Source: Lachnospiraceae bacterium
GTDB lineage: Bacteria > Bacillota > Clostridia > Lachnospirales > Lachnospiraceae
Length of the DNA stretch: 48,489 bases
Assembly (NCBI GenBank): GCA_024681985.1
Contig: JAIKZU010000004.1
Span: 1 to 48,489 of the forward strand
Reading direction: 5' to 3'
Positions 27,529-35,223 of this stretch are shown here, piece after piece. Both the position numbers and the translations under genes were made by a program. The notes beneath the pieces are model-generated. The model worked only from the letters and a program-made list of their open reading frames with translations, was not told the origin of the DNA and made no database searches. Position 1 is the first letter of the stretch; each line of letters starts with the position of its first letter.

Positions 27529-29565
27529 ATGAAGGACAGAAAGAGTATCGGCGTCTTTGTTGCAAACAGTCATACGGATCATCCCGGAAAGATCATCAAG
27601 GGGATCTATCAGTATTTCAGTAAGCAGGACGTGGATGTTCACTTTTTTTTGGGAACGGAAGTAGCGGGGTTTCATGACAAGGGAGACGATCAGTCGGACA
27701 GTTTAAATTTCGATTATCAGTATCTCTCCTTATACGATTATGCCAAATTCGAAAAATTTGACATGATCCTCATCGGGTTGGGTACCATATCCACCTTCCA
27801 GCGGATGTTGGACAAGCAGCTGTTTTTGGAACAGTTCGATCCTACGCCGATCTTGGTTTTGGAAGATGTGACAAAGCCGAAGACGGGCTTTAATCTGATC
27901 ATCGACAACTACGGCGGCATGAAGCAGATCGTGGAGCATCTGATCCTTGAACACGGCAGAAAAGACATCTGTTATCTCAGCGGCCCGGAGGAAAACTATG
28001 ACTCCCAGCAGCGTCTAAAGGCTTATCTGGACACCATGATCGAGAACGGCCTTTTGGTGACGGATGAGATGATCGAATATGGGGATTATTCGGAGCAGGT
28101 GGACGAACAGGTGAATAACCTGTTTGCCAATAATGAACGCGTGGAAGCAGTGGTATGTGCCAATGACGATATGACCCGTTCCGTATACCGCTATTGTGAA
28201 AATCACGATCTGGTGGTGGGCAAGGACGTTTTAGTCACCGGATTCGACAATGTCAGCTGGGCCTGGGCGGCGCAGCCGGGACTGACTACCGTAAAGCAGA
28301 AGAGTACCACTATGGGACGTATCGCCGCAGAACTGGCGCTGCGCTACTTAAACGGTGAAGAGGTGCAACCGGAGGCTATCGGCACCTCCATCATCACCCG
28401 ACATTCCTGCGGTTGTACTTCTGCCAGAAACCGGGCCACGGAAAAAGAAGAAACCAACGTATACTCGGCATTAAGTGAGTCCAGACGGATCTGGAACCAT
28501 GCCGTGGCGGGACCTTTGCATCTTAGAGAGATGATCCAGACCACGGACAATGAGCATGCATTTTTCTCTACCATTGCACGGCAACTGATCCGCATGGGTA
28601 TCAAATCCTCCTTTATGTTCCTTTTGAAGGAGCCTATGCTAAATGAAAAAGGTAAGCCCTGGAAACTGGATGAGGAACTTTATGTGGTATTCCGCCAATA
28701 CGGCGAGACCTTCCATATCCACGGGGTGGAGGAAGCGAAAACAGTAAAGGTGGGAGAGGGACTGATCCCCAAGCGGCAGTTCAGGGATGACGGACCGCAC
28801 AGTTATTTTTCCTTCCTTCTGTTTGACGGGAACCGACAGTATGGCATACTGACGGTGGAGATCGAGCCGGAGAATGTCTCCGTGTTCTACCTCTATGCAT
28901 CCCAGATCGGTATCGCATTCCACTTTAGAGAGCTGTCCTTCCAAGCAGAGGAAGACAAAGAAAAACTGCAGGAGCAGAATGCCCTGTTAAACTATTCCGC
29001 TTCTTCGGATGCGCTGACGGGACTTTTAAACCGCCGGGGTGTACTGGAGCAGATGCAGCGGTTGAACCTGACCAACGAAGGCAAACAGGCCTGCATCTTC
29101 ATCGGGGATCTGGACCATTTGAAGCAGATCAACGACACCTTCGGACATGCGGAGGGAGATTTTGCCATCAAGGCGGCATCGGAGCTTCTTCGTCGCGTGA
29201 TCGGCGGAAGCGAACCTTTGGGACGTATCGGCGGCGATGAGTTTTTGGGTATGTTCTTGATCGAGGACGGAGAGGATCCCCAGGAGGTCATCAAGAAAAA
29301 GATCTCCGATGCAAAGCTGTCGGCGGAACTGTTTAATACGGTCTCCGGTAAGCCTTATTATCTGGGAGTGTCCATTGGTGCGCATGCCTTTGTGTGCTCA
29401 CCGGATGTGGTGGTCTCCAATCTCATCAAAGATGCGGACCGTCAGCTTTACATTGCAAAAAAGAGCAGGAGGGAATCTGTATGCCGGGAAGTTCCGGTTA
29501 CGGAAGACCGAGAGGATTTTCATATAGATGACACCGTGCTTTACGATACGGAGGACGATGATTAA
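27529..29565 (+). CDS. Cytoplasmic diguanylate cyclase with LacI-type ligand-binding sensor
   Basis: A 678-residue soluble protein. Residues about 8-290 form a periplasmic-binding-like domain of the LacI/GalR type (SIGVFVANSHTDHPGKIIKG, VTGFDNVSWAW, TRHSCGCTS) but with no helix-turn-helix ahead of it and no signal peptide, so it should sense a small ligand inside the cell. A middle region (about 300-480) is GAF-like. The GGDEF domain starts at SSDALTGLLNRRG (about 490) and has an intact RIGGDEF at 566-572, so it should make cyclic di-GMP. The RxxD product-inhibition site is missing (sequence GGSEPLG). It contrasts with the dead GGDEF proteins at 9518-13697. No EAL or HD-GYP protein is in the window. 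Confidence 0.9.
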   Translation: MKDRKSIGVFVANSHTDHPGKIIKGIYQYFSKQDVDVHFFLGTEVAGFHDKGDDQSDSLNFDYQYLSLYDYAKFEKFDMILIGLGTISTFQRMLDKQLFLEQFDPTPILVLEDVTKPKTGFNLIIDNYGGMKQIVEHLILEHGRKDICYLSGPEENYDSQQRLKAYLDTMIENGLLVTDEMIEYGDYSEQVDEQVNNLFANNERVEAVVCANDDMTRSVYRYCENHDLVVGKDVLVTGFDNVSWAWAAQPGLTTVKQKSTTMGRIAAELALRYLNGEEVQPEAIGTSIITRHSCGCTSARNRATEKEETNVYSALSESRRIWNHAVAGPLHLREMIQTTDNEHAFFSTIARQLIRMGIKSSFMFLLKEPMLNEKGKPWKLDEELYVVFRQYGETFHIHGVEEAKTVKVGEGLIPKRQFRDDGPHSYFSFLLFDGNRQYGILTVEIEPENVSVFYLYASQIGIAFHFRELSFQAEEDKEKLQEQNALLNYSASSDALTGLLNRRGVLEQMQRLNLTNEGKQACIFIGDLDHLKQINDTFGHAEGDFAIKAASELLRRVIGGSEPLGRIGGDEFLGMFLIEDGEDPQEVIKKKISDAKLSAELFNTVSGKPYYLGVSIGAHAFVCSPDVVVSNLIKDADRQLYIAKKSRRESVCREVPVTEDREDFHIDDTVLYDTEDDD

Positions 29566-29568
29566 CAG

Positions 29569-31254
29569 ATGTTGGATTGGATAAAAGAAAAACTTAAGAT
29601 CGTAGGGATCATACTGTTGATCCTTTTGGCACTCTACATCGTGCTGTCCGTGTATTTTATGAAGCACTTCTATCTGCACAGCACCGTTAACGGTGTGCCT
29701 TCGAACGGTGCCTCTGTGGAAAAGGTCAAAGAATCCATCGGAGATGCAGCGAAGGATTATTCCCTTACGGTGGTGGATGAGGCCAACGACAAAGAGTATT
29801 CCATCGATGGGGAGGATCTGGGACTGGAGACCTCCTTTGCGGACGGAAAGCTGGAGTCTTTGATCGAGGACCAAAACGGCTTCAAGTGGATCTACTACCT
29901 GTTCAAAGGAAAGAAATATTTTTCCGATACGGTGGTCACCTTTGATGCGACGGCACTGAAAAAGATGGTGAACGAAATGGAACCCGTCACCACTACGGAT
30001 TACATCGAGACCAAGGATGCCACCTGTGAATTCGACGGGAATTCCTATGTCATCGTGGAGGAAGTGTACGGTACCAACATTGACAAAGAAGCCTTTCTGG
30101 CAGCCCTTGCCACAAAGATCGAATCCATGCAGACGGTGGTGGGCTTAGAGGCAGACAAATGTTACGTGCAGCCTAAGATACTCTCCGATTCGAAAGAGTT
30201 AAAACAGCGGGTGTCCGAGCTGAACAAGCGTCTGGACATGAATATCAATTATACTTTGGGTGGAAAAGTGGAAGTGGTCCCTCGGGAGACCATCGCCACC
30301 TGGATCTATCCGGACGAAAAGGGAAATATCGCCTATGACGGGGATGCCATTGCCGCCTTCGTGGCAGAAATGGGCAAAAAATACAATACCTTCGGTCAGG
30401 CAAAGACCTTAAATACATCCTGGGGGACCACGGTGACGGTACCGGGGGGTACCTACGGATGGAAGATCGATGAAGAGGGAGAGACGGAGCAGCTCATAGC
30501 GGATCTGGAAAAAGGAGAGGATGTATCCCGCGACTTCGTGTATAAATACACAGCCAATTCCCACGATGGAAATGATTACGGCAACAGCTATGTGGAGATC
30601 AACCTCACCGCCCAGCACCTCTACCTCTATGTAGACGGCAGCTGCGTCTTGGATACGGATTTTGTCTCCGGTAATACCTCCAAGGGAAACGGCACCCACG
30701 TGGGAGCATACTATGTGATGTATTGTGAAAAAAATGCCACCCTCCGGGGAGATAACTATACCACCCCCGTCAGCTTCTGGATGCCCTTCCACGGCAATGA
30801 GGGGATGCATGATGCCACCTGGCGTTCGGCCTTCGGCGGCCAGTTGTACAAGACAGGCGGTTCCCATGGCTGTGTGAACCTGCCTTATTCCGCGGCACAG
30901 ACCATCTTCGGATATGTTTCCGATGGCTTCCCGGTTTTGGTTTACGAGCTTCCGGGAACCCAGAATCTGCGGTACGAGCGGGAAGTGGCAGAGACCGCCA
31001 TGACCGCCATCGATCAGATCGGGGAGGTATCACTTGACAAAAAACCTTCCATCGATAATGCCAGAGCCGTGTATGACGGATTAAACGACGAACAGAAATC
31101 CTTTGTCACCAATTATGATGTGCTGGTGCAGGCGGAGCAGACCTACCAGGCGCTGTTGGATGAAAAGGAAAAGAAAGATAAAGATAAAACGAAAAAAGAA
31201 AAAGAAGTCGAAGAGGAAGAAGACGGGGAAGACGAGGAAGAAGCGGATGAGTAG
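29569..31254 (+). CDS. Membrane-anchored L,D-transpeptidase (YkuD)
   Basis: Cell-wall enzyme forming 3-3 cross-links or attaching proteins to peptidoglycan. An N-terminal span (about residues 12-32) anchors it. Two repeats of a PG_binding_4-like domain follow (about 45-300). The YkuD domain begins YVEINLTAQHLYLYVDGS and holds the catalytic C435 in GGSHGCVNLPY, with the conserved histidine of MPFHGNEGMHD. After the domain is a FIVAR-like helical stretch (SIDNARAVYDGLNDEQKSFV) and a highly charged tail of alternating K/D/E runs (residues about 525-561), possibly for wall or surface interaction. The last eight bases overlap the start of hisC. Compared with Enterococcus Ldtfm-type enzymes the layout is normal apart from this tail. 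Confidence 0.92.
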   Translation: MLDWIKEKLKIVGIILLILLALYIVLSVYFMKHFYLHSTVNGVPSNGASVEKVKESIGDAAKDYSLTVVDEANDKEYSIDGEDLGLETSFADGKLESLIEDQNGFKWIYYLFKGKKYFSDTVVTFDATALKKMVNEMEPVTTTDYIETKDATCEFDGNSYVIVEEVYGTNIDKEAFLAALATKIESMQTVVGLEADKCYVQPKILSDSKELKQRVSELNKRLDMNINYTLGGKVEVVPRETIATWIYPDEKGNIAYDGDAIAAFVAEMGKKYNTFGQAKTLNTSWGTTVTVPGGTYGWKIDEEGETEQLIADLEKGEDVSRDFVYKYTANSHDGNDYGNSYVEINLTAQHLYLYVDGSCVLDTDFVSGNTSKGNGTHVGAYYVMYCEKNATLRGDNYTTPVSFWMPFHGNEGMHDATWRSAFGGQLYKTGGSHGCVNLPYSAAQTIFGYVSDGFPVLVYELPGTQNLRYEREVAETAMTAIDQIGEVSLDKKPSIDNARAVYDGLNDEQKSFVTNYDVLVQAEQTYQALLDEKEKKDKDKTKKEKEVEEEEDGEDEEEADE

Positions 31255-32299
31255 CTGGGAAGATAATGTGCGGCGCACCACCCCCTATGTCTTTGGCGAA
31301 CAGCCCAAGGCAAAGGATATTATCAAATTAAATACCAACGAGAATCCCTATCCCCCTTCGCCGAAGGTGGAAGAGGTATTGCGTTCCTTTGATTGCTCCC
31401 TGCTTCGGAAATATCCGGACCCCCTGATCTCGGAGCTTACCAATGCCTTGGCGGCGGAATACCATCTGCCGGCGGATCGGATCTTTGTGGGGGTGGGCAG
31501 CGATGACGTTTTGGCCATGAGCTTTCTGACCTTTTTCCACGGGAAAAAGCCTGTTTTGTTTCCGGATATCACCTACTCCTTTTATGATGTATGGGCAGAT
31601 CTTTTTGAGATCCCTTATGAATGCCCGGCCCTAAAGGATGATCTTTCCATATGCAAAGAAGATTATCTAAAAGAAAACGGCGGTATCGTTATCCCCAATC
31701 CCAATGCGCCTACGGGACTTTTATGTCCCCTTTCGGATCTGGAGGAGATCGTCAAAATGAATCCCGCTTCCGTGGTGATCATCGATGAGGCTTACGGAGA
31801 TTTTTCCGGAGAGTCCATGCTGCCTCTGACGGAAAAATACGATAACCTTCTGGTGGTGATGACTTTTTCCAAATCCCGCTCCTTGGCAGGCAGCCGCATC
31901 GGATTTGCCTTTGGAAGCAAAAAACTCATCGCCCGACTGCAGGACATCAAGTTTTCCTTTAATTCCTATACCATGGATATGCTCTCCATCAAGGTGGGTG
32001 TGGCAGCCCTTTCGGACAGGGACTATTTCCGCAGCCGTGTGGAAGAGATCATTGCCACCCGGGAGTGGACGAAAGAGGAACTGCAAAAGCTTGGGTTCTC
32101 GTTTCCGGATTCTAAAACGAATTTCATTTTTGCCACCCATGAGAAGGTGCGGGCAGAGGTGATCTTTGAAAAACTAAAAGAAAAAAATATCTATGTGCGG
32201 TACTTTAACAAACCGAGGATCGATAACTATCTTCGGATCTCCATCGGCACCAAAGAGGAGATGGAGCACTTGATCACGGTACTGAAAGAGATATTGTAG
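31247..32299 (+). CDS. hisC: Histidinol-phosphate aminotransferase (HisC type)
   Basis: PLP aminotransferase expected to act on histidinol phosphate/imidazole acetol phosphate in histidine synthesis; related enzymes use aromatic amino acids, so the substrate is not certain. Motifs are KLNTNENPYPPSPKV, IPNPNAPTGL, VVIIDEAYGDF, and TFSKSRSLAGSRIGFA with the PLP lysine K209; NYLRISIGT closes the fold. The ATG at 31247 lies inside the end of the L,D-transpeptidase gene and gives 350 residues, the normal size; the frame is open farther left but only as a lysine-rich shadow of the transpeptidase tail. Translational coupling to a cell-wall gene is unusual. No other his gene is nearby. Confidence 0.9.
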   Translation: MSSWEDNVRRTTPYVFGEQPKAKDIIKLNTNENPYPPSPKVEEVLRSFDCSLLRKYPDPLISELTNALAAEYHLPADRIFVGVGSDDVLAMSFLTFFHGKKPVLFPDITYSFYDVWADLFEIPYECPALKDDLSICKEDYLKENGGIVIPNPNAPTGLLCPLSDLEEIVKMNPASVVIIDEAYGDFSGESMLPLTEKYDNLLVVMTFSKSRSLAGSRIGFAFGSKKLIARLQDIKFSFNSYTMDMLSIKVGVAALSDRDYFRSRVEEIIATREWTKEELQKLGFSFPDSKTNFIFATHEKVRAEVIFEKLKEKNIYVRYFNKPRIDNYLRISIGTKEEMEHLITVLKEIL

Positions 32300-32311
32300 A
32301 AAGGTTTATTT

Positions 32312-32812
32312 ATGGACGCACTTGTTGAATTTTTTACAGCCACCCTGGGACAGTATGTTTCCGCCGAGGTGGTGGTGTTTCTCATTTCCATGGTTCCTAT
32401 CTTAGAATTGAGAGGCGGGCTTTTGGCGGCATCTCTTTTGCAGATCCCCATTACCAAGGCCATTCCCATCTGTATCATCGGAAACATCATACCCATTCCC
32501 TTCATACTTTTGTTTATCAAAGCCATCTTCAAATGGATGAAGAACCACAACATTCTAAAAGGCGTGGTGGAGCGCATCGAAGAACATGCCATGAAACGGA
32601 GCGGACAGGTATCCAATGCGGAGTTTATCGGACTGATGCTCTTTGTGGGGATCCCGCTGCCGGGTACCGGCGCATGGACCGGATCCCTCATCGCATCCCT
32701 TTTGGACGTGGATTTTAAAAAGGCAGTCATTGCCGAACTTTGCGGCATCGCCATCGCAACGGTGATCATGAGTATCGTATCCTACGGGCTTTTGGGTTCC
32801 GTCATCCGCTAA
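32312..32812 (+). CDS. COG2426-type small membrane protein ('small multidrug export' family)
   Basis: A 166-residue integral membrane protein with four or five spans. The motif SMVPILELRGGLLAA near the first spans and VGIPLPGTGAWTGSLIAS in the second half are hallmarks of the family Pfam names Sm_multidrug_ex (COG2426). Despite the name, transport activity is not well established for the family; the paired proline/glycine re-entrant motifs resemble DedA-like membrane proteins. It starts 12 bases after hisC and ends 25 bases before a CapA-like gene. Confidence 0.88.
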   Translation: MDALVEFFTATLGQYVSAEVVVFLISMVPILELRGGLLAASLLQIPITKAIPICIIGNIIPIPFILLFIKAIFKWMKNHNILKGVVERIEEHAMKRSGQVSNAEFIGLMLFVGIPLPGTGAWTGSLIASLLDVDFKKAVIAELCGIAIATVIMSIVSYGLLGSVIR

Positions 32813-32837
32813 AGAAACTGACCAAAACAGAACGTAT

Positions 32838-34058
32838 ATGGCAAAACGAAAAAAGACGAAAAAAAACAGAACCCTGATCTGGAGCATATTGATCCTGCTT
32901 TTGGCCGGCGCCCTTGCCACCGGTATCTATTTCCGTGTGGATGAAGCGCTTATTGCGCTGATGACGGATGAGAAGGGCAGCACGGAAGTCCTGGCAAAAA
33001 AGCAGACACAGGATAAGTCCGGATCCGATGGGGATAAAAAGACCAAGACCAAAGACGGAAAAAAGAAGACCGAAGCAAAAGACGATAAAGCAAAAACGAA
33101 AAAAGACAAAACAAAGACCGAGGAAAAAGACACCGTTGTTGTCCTCACTGGGGACATCGAACTGTCCTCTTATGTGCAGAAGAACTACGATGCGGGAGGG
33201 ATCGAACAGGTGGTTTCCGCCGGTCTTCGTCAGTATTTAACGGATGCGGACATCCTGGAAGTAAATAACGAATTTGCATTTTCCACCCGTGGCACCCCGG
33301 CGCCGGATAAACAATATACCTTTCGGGTAAACCCCTCTTATGTTTCCGTGCTGACGGATCTGGGAGTGGATGTGGCCGGTCTGGCAAACAACCACAGCTT
33401 AGACTACGGAAAGGAAGCCTTGACGGATACCTTTACCACCCTGTCGGATGCGGGCATCGCATACACGGGAGCGGGAAATGATCTTGCCGATGCGTCAAAG
33501 CTTGTCATCAAGGAAGCAAACGGTAAAAAGATCGGCTTTCTGGCCGCCAGCCGGGTGATCCCCGTGGGTTCCTGGAATGTGGAAAATTCCCGACCGGGCA
33601 TTTTTACCTGCTACGATACCACGGCGCTTATAAATGCCATAAAGGAGGCCAGGCCGAAGGTAGACGTGTTGTTCGTCTGTGTGCACTGGGGCACGGAGCA
33701 TACGGATGTGCTGACGGATTATCAAAAGGCCAACGGGCGTGCTTATATCGACGCCGGGGCGGATGCCGTCATCGGTGCCCACCCGCATGTGCTGCAGGGG
33801 ATCGAATACTACAACGGAAAGCCCATCTTTTACAGCCTGGGGAATTTCATTTTCAATCAGAACATCAACTCCACCATGGCGGTGCAGTTTACCATATCTC
33901 CAAAGAATGAGATCAGGATCCGGCTCCATCCGGCCACTGCGGTAAACGCCACCACCTCCTATGCCACGCCGGAGAAATCCGAAGCCATCTTTTCGTATCT
34001 GATGAGCATTTCTCCCGGCGTTTCCATCGACAAAGAGGGGAACATGACGCCGAAGTAA
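32838..34058 (+). CDS. CapA family protein, membrane-anchored metallophosphatase-like
   Basis: A 406-residue protein. A basic start and a hydrophobic segment (about residues 12-31) anchor it. A linker of about 40 residues made almost entirely of K, D, T and E (about 56-95) leads to the outer catalytic domain. This domain has the PGA_cap (metallophosphatase-like) motifs: VLTGDIELSS, LEVNNEFAFS (commonly NLE/GP in relatives), DVAGLANNHSLDYG, VCVHWGTEH, GAHPHVLQGIEYYNGK and YSLGNFIFNQ. Family members act in capsule polyglutamate synthesis or have unknown roles. No capB/capC partners are present, so capsule production is not implied. The C-terminus ends shortly after the domain. Confidence 0.9.
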   Translation: MAKRKKTKKNRTLIWSILILLLAGALATGIYFRVDEALIALMTDEKGSTEVLAKKQTQDKSGSDGDKKTKTKDGKKKTEAKDDKAKTKKDKTKTEEKDTVVVLTGDIELSSYVQKNYDAGGIEQVVSAGLRQYLTDADILEVNNEFAFSTRGTPAPDKQYTFRVNPSYVSVLTDLGVDVAGLANNHSLDYGKEALTDTFTTLSDAGIAYTGAGNDLADASKLVIKEANGKKIGFLAASRVIPVGSWNVENSRPGIFTCYDTTALINAIKEARPKVDVLFVCVHWGTEHTDVLTDYQKANGRAYIDAGADAVIGAHPHVLQGIEYYNGKPIFYSLGNFIFNQNINSTMAVQFTISPKNEIRIRLHPATAVNATTSYATPEKSEAIFSYLMSISPGVSIDKEGNMTPK

Positions 34059-34091
34059 TGTAAATTGACACATAATTTCCACAAATTTTTC

Positions 34092-34120
34092 TTTTGGGAT
34101 GAAAAAAAGAGTGGTAAAAT
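34092..34120 (+). promoter_or_regulatory. Probable extended -10 promoter of the 34151 cluster
   Basis: TGGTAAAAT (34112-34120) is a good extended -10 box, and a weak TTTTGG (34092-34097) lies 17 bases upstream as -35. A separate TTGACA at 34065-34070 has no matching -10 at the right distance. The site would start transcription about 25 bases before the regulator gene. Confidence 0.45.
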
Positions 34121-34150
34121 AAGAGTTGTTTCATTTCTTTGCGTGGATGT

Positions 34151-34705
34151 ATGAGGCGGGGTTCGACAGTGTATGTGCAGATAATTAGCGAAGATCCCTC
34201 TTCGCAGGAAGAAAAACAGAAGACAAAAGCGCTGTTGGCTCTGTTGAAAAAGGAACAGCCGGACTTAAGATGTGAGGTTGTTACGAAGCAGAAAGAGAAG
34301 CCCATCCGTGTACAGTGTTTCGGAGAATTCGAAGTCTTTGGACGGGAAGGTCCCGTTACCTTTAAGCGGGCCCGCACAAAGGAACTTCTGGCGGTTTTGG
34401 TATGTCATCGGGGCAGCATGCTGACCATGGGAACCATTATGTCCATCCTTTGGGAGGACGGAGAGGATTCCGATTCCGATCGCAGTTACCTGCGTACGCT
34501 GATCAGTGATCTGAAAAAGACCTTCGCCGAGAACGGCGCTGACGATACCATCATTAAAAACTATAACAGTATCGGCTTGAATACCGGCAGCATCCAGTGT
34601 GATTATTACGATTTTCTGGACGGAAAGGTAGAAGCGGTCAAAAGCTATAACGGACAGTTCATGAAACAGTATTCGTGGGCCGAATATGAGATATCTTGGA
34701 TATGA
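34151..34705 (+). CDS. SARP/OmpR-type winged-helix regulator, receiver-less
   Basis: A 184-residue probable transcription factor. Residues about 50-150 match the Trans_reg_C/SARP DNA-binding fold: IRVQCFGEFEVFGREGPVTF, then KRARTKELLAVLVCHRGSML, and RSYLRTLISDLKKTFAENG. A short helical end (DYYDFLDGKVEAV) resembles the start of a bacterial transcriptional activation domain, but the TPR-like remainder is missing. The first 45 residues are one beta-alpha-beta unit, perhaps the remnant of a receiver domain; no phosphorylation aspartate is seen. ATG 34151 has a poor ribosome site, while GTG 34169 has GAGGCGGGG upstream and could be the true start. Its stop overlaps the next gene (ATGA). It probably regulates this cluster. 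Confidence 0.75.
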   Translation: MRRGSTVYVQIISEDPSSQEEKQKTKALLALLKKEQPDLRCEVVTKQKEKPIRVQCFGEFEVFGREGPVTFKRARTKELLAVLVCHRGSMLTMGTIMSILWEDGEDSDSDRSYLRTLISDLKKTFAENGADDTIIKNYNSIGLNTGSIQCDYYDFLDGKVEAVKSYNGQFMKQYSWAEYEISWI

Positions 34706-35205
34706 ATAAAAAAAAGGCAGCAAACTTCCTTACGGGGCTGATCATCGTTTTGATGTTGGTGGTCGCGGTTCTCGTGATCCTTAAGGTGAGAGGCGTTCCG
34801 AAACTGAATCTAGACCCCGGACGCGAAGAGAGGAAGGAAAAAAGAGAAGCGACCCAGGAAAACCTCATGGGAGAGTGGGTTGCCCCGGATGACGAGGATT
34901 TTGTCATAGACATCTGGCGGGACGAAAAAGGAATGTTCCGCGCCATCGTCAACCAAACAGACGAAGAAGGGACCGTGCTCTATTGGGAGATGTCCGGTGT
35001 ATGGAATGATTCCATGGGAGGTTTTTCTTATACCAAGGGCACCAAAAAGCAGGTTACCTACGATATAGACGGAAACGTGACGCAGGAGGTCATCTATACG
35101 GACGGCACCGGGAAGTTTACCGGTGACGGTGAGGGGCTGAAATGGAAAGATGACAAAGAGAAAATCGCTTCAAAGATAACATTTACCTATTCAGGAGAGT
35201 ATTGA
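34702..35205 (+). CDS. Single-span anchored protein with lipocalin-like beta domain
   Basis: A 167-residue protein starting at an ATG that overlaps the regulator's stop codon by four bases. MNKKKAANF is followed by a span (about residues 12-30), then a charged linker and a beta-rich outer domain of about 115 residues beginning LMGEWVAPDDEDFVIDIWRD. The phrase 'GEWV...DFVIDIWRDEKG' and the strand-turn pattern after it recall small lipocalin-like or META-like beta barrels. I do not recognise a family with confidence. It lies directly ahead of the 622-residue protein in the same cluster, so it is likely an extracytoplasmic component of the same assembly. Confidence 0.68.
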   Translation: MNKKKAANFLTGLIIVLMLVVAVLVILKVRGVPKLNLDPGREERKEKREATQENLMGEWVAPDDEDFVIDIWRDEKGMFRAIVNQTDEEGTVLYWEMSGVWNDSMGGFSYTKGTKKQVTYDIDGNVTQEVIYTDGTGKFTGDGEGLKWKDDKEKIASKITFTYSGEY

Positions 35206-35223
35206 CCAGGAAGGGAGATAATT

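Noticed and set aside
34065-34093. TTGACA at 34065 as promoter -35 box
   Set aside because: No acceptable -10 lies 15-19 bases downstream; the extended -10 at 34112 fits better with another -35.
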